Below are positions 40,210-49,116 of a stretch of DNA of 64,000 nt, in pieces. The position numbers and the translations under genes are program-made. Under the pieces are notes generated by a model that ran no database searches, was not told the origin of the DNA, and saw only the letters and a program-made list of their open reading frames with translations. This DNA is from GCA-2729515 sp036336695 (GTDB lineage: Bacteria; Myxococcota_A; UBA9160; SMWR01). Within the stretch, counting starts at the first letter, position 1. The number at the start of each line of letters is the position of its first letter. The DNA lies in contig JAYZFQ010000084.1 in assembly GCA_036336695.1 (NCBI GenBank), positions 1 through 64,000 on the forward strand, written 5' to 3'.

Positions 40210-42408
40210 TCACCCGTTCCAAAGAAGGGTGTTGGACGGACTCGCGTGCGGGGGCGCTGCCGACCCGGATCGAAGCGGAGTGCAGACGCCCGAATCCGAG
40301 CGTGGATCAAGGAATTCCGATTCGGGCCGGAGAATTCGCAGCAGGTCGCTGTAATCGTCGGTCCAGAGCGGGACCCCGATGAGACGCTGTTTGTCAGGCT
40401 CCCAAACTTGTGCTGAATCGGCGCAGGCGAGGGCGGCGATGGCCTCCACCGCGTCGGCGTCCTTGCTGACGATGACCCACCGGGAGGCGTACGAGGCGCC
40501 GTGGTCGTCGTTCGTGATGGCCACTGCGGGAAGGCCGGCGTGCTGTGCCCACTGCAGCACGAGGGAGACCAGGTCCAGGTGGCGCGTCGAGAGGTGGAAC
40601 GCGATGACCCCATCCACTGCCACGCGGCGGCGGTAGAGGGCGAAGGCCTCCTGGGTGAGAAGGTGCACCGGTACGGCGTCGCTCGCGAAGGCATCGAGCA
40701 CGAGCAGATCCAGCGGCGCCTCGTTGCCACGGGCAAGTTCGGCTTCGATCGAGAGGCGCCCATCGCCGGGCACCACGCGGACATCGGACCGGCTATCCCC
40801 CAGGTAGGTGAACCGGCCCGTGTCGCGCGCGATTCGGATGACATCCGGGTCGATCTCGTAGAAGCGAATGCGGTCGCCGGGCCGTCCGTAGGCCGCCAGG
40901 GTTCCGATGCCAAGCCCGACCACTCCGATGCGTCGGTCCGCCTTCGCCCGGAGTGCGCGCATGACGAAGCCGATCCCGGTCCGGGTGCCGTAGTAGGCCG
41001 TCGGTCTGCGCGGGGTGGGGTGGATTAGTTGCGCGCCGTGGAGCGTGGTGCCGCTGCTGAGTTCTCGTTGGATGCGGTCCGGGTTCTCCGCCTTCACCTC
41101 GGTCACGGTGAGTACGCCGAAGAAGTTGCGTTCCTGGAGCAGCACGCCCCGTCGGGTTGGAAATGCGGCCCAGCCCGTGCCGAGCGCGAGCAGTGCGGCG
41201 CAGACGAGAGCCAGGGAGCGCCACGTGCGTCTGCGAGGACTCGCCTGCAAGGGTCCGGACCGATCCCGCCAGCAGCAGGCCAGAAAGAGCAGCCAGCACG
41301 CGACGAGGCCGATCGGAAGTTCGAAGTAGTCCGAGAAGAGCAGGGGAGCGGCGAGCCCGACGAAGAGACCGCCCAGCGCGCCCCCTCCGGCGACGCAGAG
41401 ATAGAAGGTGGTGAGACGCGCCGGCGCGGGGCGCAGGCGGTAGAGTTCGCCGTGGGCGAGCATGCACCACGAGAACAGTGCGACCGAGTAGAGCGCGATC
41501 TTCGCGTCCATCGAACCCGTACTCGACCACCAGCCCTGTTCGTCCGACGCGGCCCACACGCCGAGAATGGCGACTGTCGCAGCGGCTGCCAGCGCCGCGA
41601 CCGCGCCGCGCCGATACGCTCCGTCCGATGAAAAGCAGACGATGAGCGTCAAGAGATAGAGAGAGAGGGGAAGCACCCAGAGAAACGGGATGCTTGCGAT
41701 GTCGAGACAGAGTTCGTTGGTAACGCCGAGGAGCAGCACCACGGCGACGGCGGGCAGGAAGATCCATAGCAGGACGTTCGGGAAACCAGGGGCAGCGGTC
41801 GGGGAAGTCGGCGTCGCGGTGGTTGCGGTGCTGCGTGTTGCCCGCCACGCGCAGAGCAGGAGCGCCAGCCCGCAGGCCGCGAATGCCCACGACCACAGCC
41901 GGGACGCCTGGGCGAGGCCCAGTGTCGGCTCGATGGCGAAGGGAAAGCCGACCAGGGCGACCAGGGACCCGAGGTTGGACGCCGCGTAGAGCGGGTACGG
42001 GGAGCGGTTCGGAAAGACTCTCGCGTACCAGGCCTGCACGAGGGGGCCGCTGGCCGCGAGCAAGAAGAATGGCAGGCCGACGCTGGCGACCAGGGTCAGG
42101 AGAATGCGCGAGCGCGGGTCTGCCCCGGGATCGGGCTGCCAGGACGCGTCGGGGAGCACGGGGAGTGCCAGCAGCGCGGCGACGAGGAGGCCGCCGTGCA
42201 CGACCGGCTGGAGCCGCGGGGGGGCGCCCCGGATCAGCAGGTGCGCGTAGGCGTACCCGAGAAAGAGTGTCGATTGGTAGAAGGTGAGACACAGGGTCCA
42301 CACGCCCGTGCCGCCGCCGAACCACGGCAGGATCTGCTTGCCCACCATGGGCTGCACCAGGAAGAGCAGGAACGCACTCGCGAAAATCGACCCGACGAAC
42401 CACGGCAC
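40210..42408 (-). CDS. Membrane-fused spermidine synthase-like protein
   Basis: The 732-aa protein has about a dozen membrane helices over the first 420 residues (PWFVGSIFASAFLLFLVQPM, FLVQPMVGKQILPWFGG), a typical N-terminal domain of fused spermidine-synthase-like proteins, then a soluble SAM-binding Rossmann domain (GVVGLGIGTLAAY, FYEIDPDVIRIA, DVRVVPGDGRL, LLVLDAFASDAVPVHLLT). The acidic active-site residues of polyamine synthases are only partly conserved, so the product may not be spermidine. The start is a GTG at 42408 without a good ribosome site; an ATG at residue 21 is possible. It diverges from the chitinase gene. Confidence 0.82.
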   Translation of the reverse strand: MPWFVGSIFASAFLLFLVQPMVGKQILPWFGGGTGVWTLCLTFYQSTLFLGYAYAHLLIRGAPPRLQPVVHGGLLVAALLALPVLPDASWQPDPGADPRSRILLTLVASVGLPFFLLAASGPLVQAWYARVFPNRSPYPLYAASNLGSLVALVGFPFAIEPTLGLAQASRLWSWAFAACGLALLLCAWRATRSTATTATPTSPTAAPGFPNVLLWIFLPAVAVVLLLGVTNELCLDIASIPFLWVLPLSLYLLTLIVCFSSDGAYRRGAVAALAAAATVAILGVWAASDEQGWWSSTGSMDAKIALYSVALFSWCMLAHGELYRLRPAPARLTTFYLCVAGGGALGGLFVGLAAPLLFSDYFELPIGLVACWLLFLACCWRDRSGPLQASPRRRTWRSLALVCAALLALGTGWAAFPTRRGVLLQERNFFGVLTVTEVKAENPDRIQRELSSGTTLHGAQLIHPTPRRPTAYYGTRTGIGFVMRALRAKADRRIGVVGLGIGTLAAYGRPGDRIRFYEIDPDVIRIARDTGRFTYLGDSRSDVRVVPGDGRLSIEAELARGNEAPLDLLVLDAFASDAVPVHLLTQEAFALYRRRVAVDGVIAFHLSTRHLDLVSLVLQWAQHAGLPAVAITNDDHGASYASRWVIVSKDADAVEAIAALACADSAQVWEPDKQRLIGVPLWTDDYSDLLRILRPESEFLDPRSDSGVCTPLRSGSAAPPHASPSNTLLWNG

Positions 42409-42718
42409 GTCGCGGGAGCATAAGCCATGCGGGCGTTGTCCCGTGTCCGGACAGCGGGCCCCGGTACGAACGGGTGACGGGATTGCCCCCCGCGGGTCGC
42501 GCCCCCGGCCTGCCTGTTGTCCCGGCCGGAATCGTCCGACTGCGAAGGCGTTTGTGCGGTTCCAGCTGTTGTCCCGCGACTTCCCGAACTCTTCTTGAAC
42601 GTGTGCACGGAACTTTTCTGCCGTGGCCGCGATCGAAGGGGGGACCTTTCCGCAGTGCCTTCGATCACAGACTCAACGCCGGTGAGTTGCGACGCTTTGA
42701 CTGAGCCGAGGAGACATC
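42409..42718. other. Divergent intergenic region upstream of the chitinase fusion gene
   Basis: 310 bases between the spermidine-synthase fusion (minus) and the chitinase fusion (plus). Open frames here are shadows without ribosome sites. A slightly less GC-rich patch near 42585-42625 (CTTGAACGTGTGCACGG) may contain the plus-strand promoter. No repeat or hairpin stands out. Confidence 0.5.
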
Positions 42719-45646
42719 ATGAAGAGTTCGGACTCGAGACGGCGCCCTTTCGCATACCGTGCGGGGGGCTTCGCGATTCTTGCGATCGGATTGCTCTCGA
42801 CGCTTGCGGCGGCGCCGCCGGCCGGTGCGCACGGTTCCCTGGAGCAGCCGCCATCGCGTACGACCGCCTGTCGCTTCCATGACCTCGACAACCCCATGTG
42901 TGCCCAGGCCTGGGCGGCCGAGCCCCAGGCCTTGTACGACTGGATGGAGGTCAACATCGGGGACGCCGCAGGGCGCCATCGCGAACTGATTCCCGATGGT
43001 CGGTTGTGTGGCGCGGCGCGGGAGAAGTACGCGGCGTTCGACCAACCGGGGGATTGGCCGGCCCGGGCGATGGTTCCCGACGCCGACGGGCTCCACACCG
43101 TTGAATTCTTTGCCACCGCGCCCCATGCCGCGGAGTACTTCCGTTTCTACCTGACCCGCGAGGGTTTCGATCCCCTGGTGGATTCGCCGACCTGGGACGA
43201 TCTCGAACTGGTGCACGATTCCGGCCCGGTTCCCTACGTCGATCTCGCGGCGTCGCCTCATTACCCGTTCCGTTTCGCGCTGCCCGGACGGGAAGGCCGG
43301 TACGTTCTCTATTTCGTCTGGCAGAGGAGCGACAGCCCCGAGGCGTTCTACGGCTGCAGCGATGTGCTGCTTGGCGCGTCGGACGGCGCCCCTGTCGACG
43401 AAGCTCCCGTTTCCGCGCCGGAGCCGTCTCCTGAGGCGTCGGAAGGACCCGTTGCTCCTGCGCCGGGGCTGACGGGGGTCGATGTTTCGGTCGGCTTGAC
43501 GGACGACTGGGGCGGCGGTGCGTGTGGCGAGGGCGTCGTGACGAACCACGGGACCAACGCCGTCGTCTGGGAAGCGCACGTGGAACTCGGGGGCATGGTC
43601 ACGACCTACTGGGACTCGGAGATCAGCCTCTCGACCCATCCGCATGGAGAACACAGCGCGATCGCGCAGAACTGGCGCGTGGTCGGCGCCCCGTGGAACG
43701 CGACGCTCCCGGCCGGGGGCGCCACGTCCTTCGGGTTCTGCATCGATCGGACGGCCGCTGCGCCGGTTACCGAGCCTTCACCCGATCCGGTGTCGCCCGC
43801 CGAGCCCGCCGAGCCCGCCGAGCCCGCCGACGAGGCGCCGGCTTCGAACGAGGAACCGGCGGTGCCAGCCGTGCCGGAAGACGGGGACGCGGAACCTGCA
43901 ACCCCGCCGGCAAGTCCCGCAAGCCCGAGCGAGGCGATCCTCGCCGGTTATTTCCCCGAGTGGGGAATCTACGCGCGGAACTACCGCATCGCCGATGTGC
44001 CTGCCGCGGAGTTGACGCACCTGATCTATGCCTTCGCGGACCTGGATCCGAACGGGAACGTGACGCTCTTCGATGCGTTCGCCGCGGTCGAGAAACGCTT
44101 CCAGGCCGGCGAGTCGGTTGCGGGCGTGGCCGATGCCACCGATCCCGATGCCGGGATTGCGGGAAACTTCGGGCAGATCGCACTCCTGAAGGCGCGTCAT
44201 CCGCACCTCCGCGTGAGCATTGCGATCGGGGGCTGGACGCTGTCCCGGAACTTCAGTGCCGTTCTTGCGACACCATCGGGCCGAGACCAGGCCAGCGACT
44301 CGGTGGTCCAGTTCGTCGAGCGGTACGAGATGTTCGACGGCGTCGACTTCGACTGGGAATACCCGGGCGGCGGGGGACTGGCGGAAAACGGCACGAGTGC
44401 CGATGACGGTCGGAACTACGCGCTCTTCCTCGGGCTGGTCCGCGAGAAATTGGACGCCCTGGGCAGCGCGACGGGCCGCCGTTACGAAATTTCGGTCGCC
44501 TCTCCGGCGGGGTACGACAAGATCGCGAACTTCAATCTTGCGGGTCTCGTGGACGTCGTCGATTTCTTCAACGTCATGACGTACGACTTTCACGGCACCT
44601 GGGAGAGCGTCACGGGGCACCTGGCTGCCTTCGAAGCCGACCCGGGCGGCTACGACATTTCGACGACGACCCGCCTGTACCTGGAGGCCGGCGTGCCTCC
44701 GGAAAAGATCGTGCTCGGCTCGCCGCTCTACACCCGAGCCTGGTCCGGCGTGGCCGCCGGAAACGACAGGGGGTATGCAGCGGCCGCTGCAGGGCCGGCC
44801 CCCGGGAGTTTCTGGGATCAGCCCGGCATGTACGACTACAAGGATCTGCTCGGGCGCTTGCGCGCTGCGGACAGCAGCTGGGAACTCTACTGGGACGACG
44901 CTTCCCAGGCGGCGTATCTCTACGATGCGAGCCAGGGCATCTTCAGTTCCTTCGAGACGCCGACCACGGTGGCCTTGAAGTCGGAGTGGGCCCGTCGTTC
45001 CGGCTTTGGCGGGATGATGTTCTGGGACCTCTCCAGCGATGCCACGGGAGACGCCGAGAGTCTCGTGTCTGCTGCGTACGACTTCTGGAGCGGTGGACGC
45101 TCGTTCGAGGCAGTTGCCGCCGGCTCGCAGCTTGCCTTCGATCACGTGCTGGGCGGCAACGGTCTCGTCGACCCCTTCGGAGATGGGGCAGCCCCTTCGG
45201 ATCCGCCTGCAGTGGAAGAGCCCGCAACCGAGGAGACCCCGCCGGAAGCGCCCGCGTCCGCTGAAGCGGAGGTGCCGGAAGCGCCCGAAGACGACCCCGG
45301 TGTCCTCGAACGGCTTTCGATCACCGTCGGAGGCTCCCTGTGGTGGCAGGGCCTGACCGCGCAACTCGCGGTGCGCAACGAGACGGCGGAACCCATCGAC
45401 GGGTGGAGCTTCGCCTTCCGCAGCTCGCACCGGGTTTCGGGAGCGCCCTGGGGCGCGGAGATCGTGTCGGTCGACCTCGGCAACGGGTTCTATGAGTACC
45501 GGGTCACCGGTACCGGCTGGGCGTCCGTCATTCCGGCGGGTGGCTCTGTCGAGGTGGGCTTCAACGCGAGCCAGGGGACGCTCATTGGAAACGCGGGCGT
45601 GCTGACGGCAGCGCAGCTGTTCGACGGGGGGCTGGTCGCCGAATGA
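42719..45646 (+). CDS. Four-module chitin-degrading enzyme: AA10 LPMO, CBM2, GH18 chitinase, CBM2-like
   Basis: The 975-aa secreted protein has a signal peptide ending PPAGA, so mature residue 1 is H38, the first histidine-brace ligand of an AA10 lytic polysaccharide monooxygenase. The second brace histidine is H136 (FFATAPHAAEYFRFYLT). The AA10 domain ends near 220. A CBM2 follows (about 250-345), then an Ala/Pro/Glu linker, the GH18 domain (about 404-790) with the catalytic D540-G-V-D543-F-D545-W-E547 motif, a second acidic linker, and a CBM2-like domain (862-975, SLWWQGLTAQLAVRN). LPMO chain-opening plus GH18 hydrolysis on one chain suits crystalline chitin. The start at 42719 follows CGAGGAGACATC. 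Confidence 0.92.
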   Translation: MKSSDSRRRPFAYRAGGFAILAIGLLSTLAAAPPAGAHGSLEQPPSRTTACRFHDLDNPMCAQAWAAEPQALYDWMEVNIGDAAGRHRELIPDGRLCGAAREKYAAFDQPGDWPARAMVPDADGLHTVEFFATAPHAAEYFRFYLTREGFDPLVDSPTWDDLELVHDSGPVPYVDLAASPHYPFRFALPGREGRYVLYFVWQRSDSPEAFYGCSDVLLGASDGAPVDEAPVSAPEPSPEASEGPVAPAPGLTGVDVSVGLTDDWGGGACGEGVVTNHGTNAVVWEAHVELGGMVTTYWDSEISLSTHPHGEHSAIAQNWRVVGAPWNATLPAGGATSFGFCIDRTAAAPVTEPSPDPVSPAEPAEPAEPADEAPASNEEPAVPAVPEDGDAEPATPPASPASPSEAILAGYFPEWGIYARNYRIADVPAAELTHLIYAFADLDPNGNVTLFDAFAAVEKRFQAGESVAGVADATDPDAGIAGNFGQIALLKARHPHLRVSIAIGGWTLSRNFSAVLATPSGRDQASDSVVQFVERYEMFDGVDFDWEYPGGGGLAENGTSADDGRNYALFLGLVREKLDALGSATGRRYEISVASPAGYDKIANFNLAGLVDVVDFFNVMTYDFHGTWESVTGHLAAFEADPGGYDISTTTRLYLEAGVPPEKIVLGSPLYTRAWSGVAAGNDRGYAAAAAGPAPGSFWDQPGMYDYKDLLGRLRAADSSWELYWDDASQAAYLYDASQGIFSSFETPTTVALKSEWARRSGFGGMMFWDLSSDATGDAESLVSAAYDFWSGGRSFEAVAAGSQLAFDHVLGGNGLVDPFGDGAAPSDPPAVEEPATEETPPEAPASAEAEVPEAPEDDPGVLERLSITVGGSLWWQGLTAQLAVRNETAEPIDGWSFAFRSSHRVSGAPWGAEIVSVDLGNGFYEYRVTGTGWASVIPAGGSVEVGFNASQGTLIGNAGVLTAAQLFDGGLVAE

Positions 45647-45659
45647 CCCGGCGACGGGT

Positions 45660-45695
45660 CTTCCCGCCCGCGCTGGCAATCAGGCGGGCGGGAAG
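45660..45695. terminator. Strong 12-bp hairpin between convergent genes
   Basis: CTTCCCGCCCGC (45660-45671) pairs perfectly with GCGGGCGGGAAG (45684-45695) around a 12-base loop. It lies between the chitinase stop (45646) and overlaps the end of the amidohydrolase gene (stop at 45680), the position of a bidirectional terminator. There is no T run, so termination may depend on Rho. Confidence 0.5.
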
Positions 45696-46903
45696 GCCCG
45701 AGTGGCCTCTTCGACCCGTCGGGGTAGCGGCGCGCGCAGTCCGTCGCCCATCAGGTCGACGAAGTTGTCGAAGTAGAAACGCTGCTTCTGCGGCTCGGAA
45801 AGCTCGGCGATGCTGGCCTCGAAGCGCTGGATCGGCCGGCGTCCGCCCTCGACGTGCGGGTAGTCCGAGGAAAACAGGCAGACTTCGTCGAACGAGTTGC
45901 GGATGGTCCACCCGACGTTCTCCGCCGGGTAGGGTGTGGCCCGCACCTGCCGCCGTACGTAGTCGCCGGGCCGCAGGGCCAGCTTCTGCAGCCGCTCCTC
46001 CCGTTTGCGGAACGCCTCGAACGCCGACTCCATGAACTGGATCCAACTCGGGATCCAGGAGGCCCCCTGTTCGATCACGCCGAAGCGGAGCTTGGGAAAG
46101 CGGTCGAATACGCCGTCGAAGATCAGCGTGGCGAGCGTCTGCATCGGGGCGGTAGGAATCGCCATGTAGTCCACGGACCGGAAGTTCTCGTCGCCCCCGT
46201 GGAAATCCTTCACGGGCGGTCCCCCGTTCCGGAAGTAGTCGGTGTCGAGGAGCATCCCGTCGGCCAGGCGCTTGCCCCCGCCGACGTGGAAGACGATGGG
46301 GATGCCGGCTTCCTGGGCCTGGGCCCAAACTGGATCCAGGTCCTTGTGGCTGGGCGAATGGCCGCGCGGGCAGCCAGACGCGACGAGCAGGGAATTGACG
46401 CCCGCCGCGATCAGTTCCCCGGCCATCTCCCGCGCCCGGGCGAAATCGCGCAGCGGGACGTAACCCGAGGAGAGCAGGCGCGGGTCGGCAGAACAGAAAT
46501 CGAGCATCGAGCGATTGTGGGCGCGCGCGAAGCCGTACGCGAAATCGAGGTCGTCCCCGCGCTCGGCCTGTTGGAGTTCACCGTTGACGAAGGTATTGAA
46601 GACGAGTTGGGATTCGAAGCCGAGCAGGTCGATCGCGCGTGGGCGGTCTTCCTTCAGAAAGGAACCCGTTGCGGCCCAGTTCTTGCGCTCGAGGATCTTT
46701 GCCTCGTCCTCCGCGCGGTAGGCGGGGTCGGCGTGGCGTGCGCGAAAGCGTTCGATCTGGTCACCCTCGCCCGGCGCGACGCCGCCGATCACGCTTGCCG
46801 GGAGTTTTTCCCGGACATCCGGCTCGGCAAATTCATGGAACCACTGGGGGGTCTCCACGAAATGGGCGTCGGCATCGTGGATGGGGCGATGCGCGTAGGG
46901 CAT
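45680..46903 (-). CDS. Amidohydrolase family 2 protein
   Basis: The 407-aa protein has the metal-binding start DADAHFVETP near residue 10, RAHNRSMLDFC, a mid-barrel FHVGGG, the VIEQGASW block and the C-terminal FSSDYPHVEGG containing the catalytic Asp/His. It belongs to the PF04909 group like the gene at 15653, but shares only family-level similarity with it (extra insert, different tail). Hydrolysis or decarboxylation of an aromatic or cyclic acid is the family expectation. The ATG at 46903 has no strong ribosome site. It lies 33 bases downstream of the Yip1 gene on the same strand. Confidence 0.85.
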   Translation of the reverse strand: MPYAHRPIHDADAHFVETPQWFHEFAEPDVREKLPASVIGGVAPGEGDQIERFRARHADPAYRAEDEAKILERKNWAATGSFLKEDRPRAIDLLGFESQLVFNTFVNGELQQAERGDDLDFAYGFARAHNRSMLDFCSADPRLLSSGYVPLRDFARAREMAGELIAAGVNSLLVASGCPRGHSPSHKDLDPVWAQAQEAGIPIVFHVGGGKRLADGMLLDTDYFRNGGPPVKDFHGGDENFRSVDYMAIPTAPMQTLATLIFDGVFDRFPKLRFGVIEQGASWIPSWIQFMESAFEAFRKREERLQKLALRPGDYVRRQVRATPYPAENVGWTIRNSFDEVCLFSSDYPHVEGGRRPIQRFEASIAELSEPQKQRFYFDNFVDLMGDGLRAPLPRRVEEATRAFPPA

Positions 46904-46936
46904 TACGGGGGGTCCGGAATGGGTTGCCTGCGTCGC

Positions 46937-47482
46937 TTACGGGCCGCCCGGCGTTCCACCCGACAGGGCGACGATGATTGCCGCGAGGCCGAACATCGAC
47001 AGGACGTAGGCGACGAAGCCGAAGATGCAGACCGCGATTGCCCGCCAGGTCGACTCGTAGTCCAGGGCCTGGCGGACGGCGACGACCATGGCCGCGAGCA
47101 TCCAGAAACTCGCGATCCACAGGACGATCCCCCCCAGCATCGGGATGACTCCGAAGACCTGGAGCAGCCCCGGGGAACTCGAGAAGCCGAGGGTGCGCAA
47201 GAGTTGCCCGGTATCGGCCTCGGTGTCCGGTCCGGGGAGAATCCGCGTGCCCACGATGTAGGTCACGAAGGCCCAGACGAACCAGCCGACCAGGGAGCCG
47301 AAGGCTCCGCCGATCAATCCGGCGAAGCCGAGTTCGTCCCAGACCGCGATTCCACCGGCGATGCTGGAAAGGATCACCACGGCGGCGGCCTGGCCCGTGG
47401 CGCCGGCGTCGTGCTCGACTTCTTCGTAGGTTGCGGCGTCGAGCTTTGCCGCCCCCACCATTCTCGCACCGAAGCTTGCCAT
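46937..47482 (-). CDS. Yip1 family membrane protein
   Basis: The 181-aa protein has five hydrophobic segments in the Yip1 arrangement: AAVVILSSIAGGIAV, FGSLVGWFVWAFVTYIVG, an LLRTLGFSSSPGLLQVFG amphipathic loop (the family's GFS/P motif), GGIVLWIASFWMLAAMVVA and a last helix. Bacterial Yip1 proteins have no settled function. The N-terminus is cytoplasmic and acidic. The start at 47482 has no clear ribosome site. It lies 89 bases downstream of the PhyH gene on the same strand. Confidence 0.8.
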   Translation of the reverse strand: MASFGARMVGAAKLDAATYEEVEHDAGATGQAAAVVILSSIAGGIAVWDELGFAGLIGGAFGSLVGWFVWAFVTYIVGTRILPGPDTEADTGQLLRTLGFSSSPGLLQVFGVIPMLGGIVLWIASFWMLAAMVVAVRQALDYESTWRAIAVCIFGFVAYVLSMFGLAAIIVALSGGTPGGP

Positions 47483-47571
47483 GCTGGACCCCCGGAAGGC
47501 GGTTTCGGGGACAGGGTGGACTGTTTTGCGCGGGGAGTCCAGCACCGGGTGCCCCGCTGCTCCCGCCGGCC

Positions 47572-48366
47572 TCAGCGGATCGGGTTGCCCAGGTTGTAGA
47601 GCTTCTCTGCAGCGGAGTAGTCGACGCCCGCTTCGCGCTCGCATTCCGGCGGGAATTTCTCGCGTTTGTCCGCGAAATAGTCGGAGCGCCGGTCGCCTTC
47701 GGAAGCCCGGTTGTACGTGACGTAGAGGGCACGTCGGGGAGACCGGCTGGTGTTGCTTGCCGAGCGGTGAGGGAGATAGGAATCGAAGAAGACGACGTCC
47801 CCTGGCGAAAGCTCCAGGGCGCGCCACGGCAGCGCGTCTTCCAGTCCGGGCTGGAGGGCTCCCCCTGCGTCCTGGGCCAGCGTCTCGTAGAGCGGGACGG
47901 GATCCGAAAACTCCAGGCAGCCGTTCTCGGGGGTCTGCGCGTCCACCGCGATGAGCAGGGTCACGTGAAAGCGCTGCCCGAAACTCTTGAAGGCCGGCGC
48001 ATCCTGGTGCGCCTGGAAGCCGCCGCCCCCCGGCAGTTTGTAGTTGATCTTCTCCTTGAAGAGGCAAGCAGGCTCTCCCATCAGCTGTTCGAGGATGGCC
48101 ATCACGCCGTCGCCGACGATCAGTTCTCGGAGCCCCGGGTGGTAGGGCACGAAGTTCTCGACGCGGCAGAGCTGGCGGGCGCCGGATTCGCTTCCCTGTT
48201 CGAAATATTTCATCCACCGGCCCGGGGTTTCGGGCCAGGCCTGGAGTTCGTCGGTCCATTGGGTCAGGTGGGCTAGCTGCTCCGCGTCGAAGGGGCAGGG
48301 CAGGTGGAGCCGGCGGTCGCGCTCCCATGCATTCTGTTCGGCGCCGCTCAGGTCCCGTGTCAGCAC
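47572..48366 (-). CDS. Fe(II)/2-oxoglutarate oxygenase of PhyH family, probable phosphonate hydroxylase (PhnY/TmpA-like)
   Basis: The 264-aa protein has the PhyH iron triad H120-x-D122 (AHQDAPAF) and H200 (LPHRSASN), with the 2-oxoglutarate-binding Arg just after (residues 208-212). The substrate-binding pocket includes KINYKLPGGGGFQAH. PhnY and TmpA, which hydroxylate 2-aminoethylphosphonate and its trimethyl form, belong to this family, and the gene upstream is a PhnZ/TmpB-type HD oxygenase whose stop overlaps this start by seven bases (GTGCTGA). The GTG at 48366 with GAGG eight bases upstream is therefore the likely start. The context is the argument for phosphonate; the PhyH sequence alone would not decide it. 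Confidence 0.75.
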   Translation of the reverse strand: MLTRDLSGAEQNAWERDRRLHLPCPFDAEQLAHLTQWTDELQAWPETPGRWMKYFEQGSESGARQLCRVENFVPYHPGLRELIVGDGVMAILEQLMGEPACLFKEKINYKLPGGGGFQAHQDAPAFKSFGQRFHVTLLIAVDAQTPENGCLEFSDPVPLYETLAQDAGGALQPGLEDALPWRALELSPGDVVFFDSYLPHRSASNTSRSPRRALYVTYNRASEGDRRSDYFADKREKFPPECEREAGVDYSAAEKLYNLGNPIR

Positions 48367-48959
48367 GTGCCGTGCCTCGTGCGATTGGCTTCGATATGGG
48401 CCTCGAGACTTGCGCGGTAGCTCTCGAGGCCCGGAGGGTTGGCACCGGGGTCCTTGGCCTGCTCGTCCCAGGATCGCAATGCCAGGATCCAGCGGAGGTT
48501 CGGCAGGGTCGAGAAGCGGCGCGCCTCGGCTGTGCTCATCGGGCCGCCCTGGAAGGCCAGGGTTCGCTCGGAAGCGGCCGAGAGCCTCGACCGGTAGGCG
48601 GCGTCTCGGAAGCACAGGTAGCGCTTCGCGGCTACGTGGCTTTCGACGAGGTGGGCGACCTCGGCCGAGCAGCCCGTTTCCAAGAGCAGGTGCGCCCCGA
48701 TGACCTCGTGGTCGACCACGCCCAAACCGTCCATGTCGGGGCGCCCCGCGGCCCGGAGGTGGCCCACGTCGTGGAAGAGCGCCGCAAGTACCGCTGCTGT
48801 GGGGGCGCGGGCGTGCGTGGCGGCTGCGGCGCACTGCAGCGCGTGCTGGAGCTGGGAGACCGGTTCCCCGATGTAGTCCTGTTCCGCGGAGTCTCGGAGC
48901 CAGCCGAGCAGCGATTCGGCTCGTTTTGCCGCTGTACTGGAACGAGTGCCTCCTGTCAT
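48360..48959 (-). CDS. PhnZ/TmpB-type HD-domain mixed-valence diiron oxygenase
   Basis: The 199-aa protein has every PhnZ landmark in spacing: Tyr29 and Glu32 in DYIGEP (PhnZ Y24 and E27), H39, H63-D64 and H67 (FHDVGH), H84, H108 (ESHVAAKRYLC) and D165. The blocks LSAASERTLAFQGGPM and AKRYLC are typical of PhnZ/TmpB. These enzymes cleave the carbon-phosphorus bond of a 1-hydroxyphosphonate made by a PhyH partner, releasing phosphate. The gene overlaps the PhyH gene. The start at 48959 lacks a strong ribosome site. It diverges from the sulfatase-like gene. Confidence 0.85.
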   Translation of the reverse strand: MTGGTRSSTAAKRAESLLGWLRDSAEQDYIGEPVSQLQHALQCAAAATHARAPTAAVLAALFHDVGHLRAAGRPDMDGLGVVDHEVIGAHLLLETGCSAEVAHLVESHVAAKRYLCFRDAAYRSRLSAASERTLAFQGGPMSTAEARRFSTLPNLRWILALRSWDEQAKDPGANPPGLESYRASLEAHIEANRTRHGTC

Positions 48960-49116
48960 CAAAGCGAGGGTAACGCGTCGCGCTCCAGGACACTTTGCCG
49001 TGCGCCGGCCCATTCCGACAAACGGGGCGGAGGCATGCAATCTTGCAGGCGGCCGCTTTGATTCCAGGGATCCCAGCTGGAATACTGGAAGTTTCGCAAC
49101 TCTGGAGAGGGTCCGG

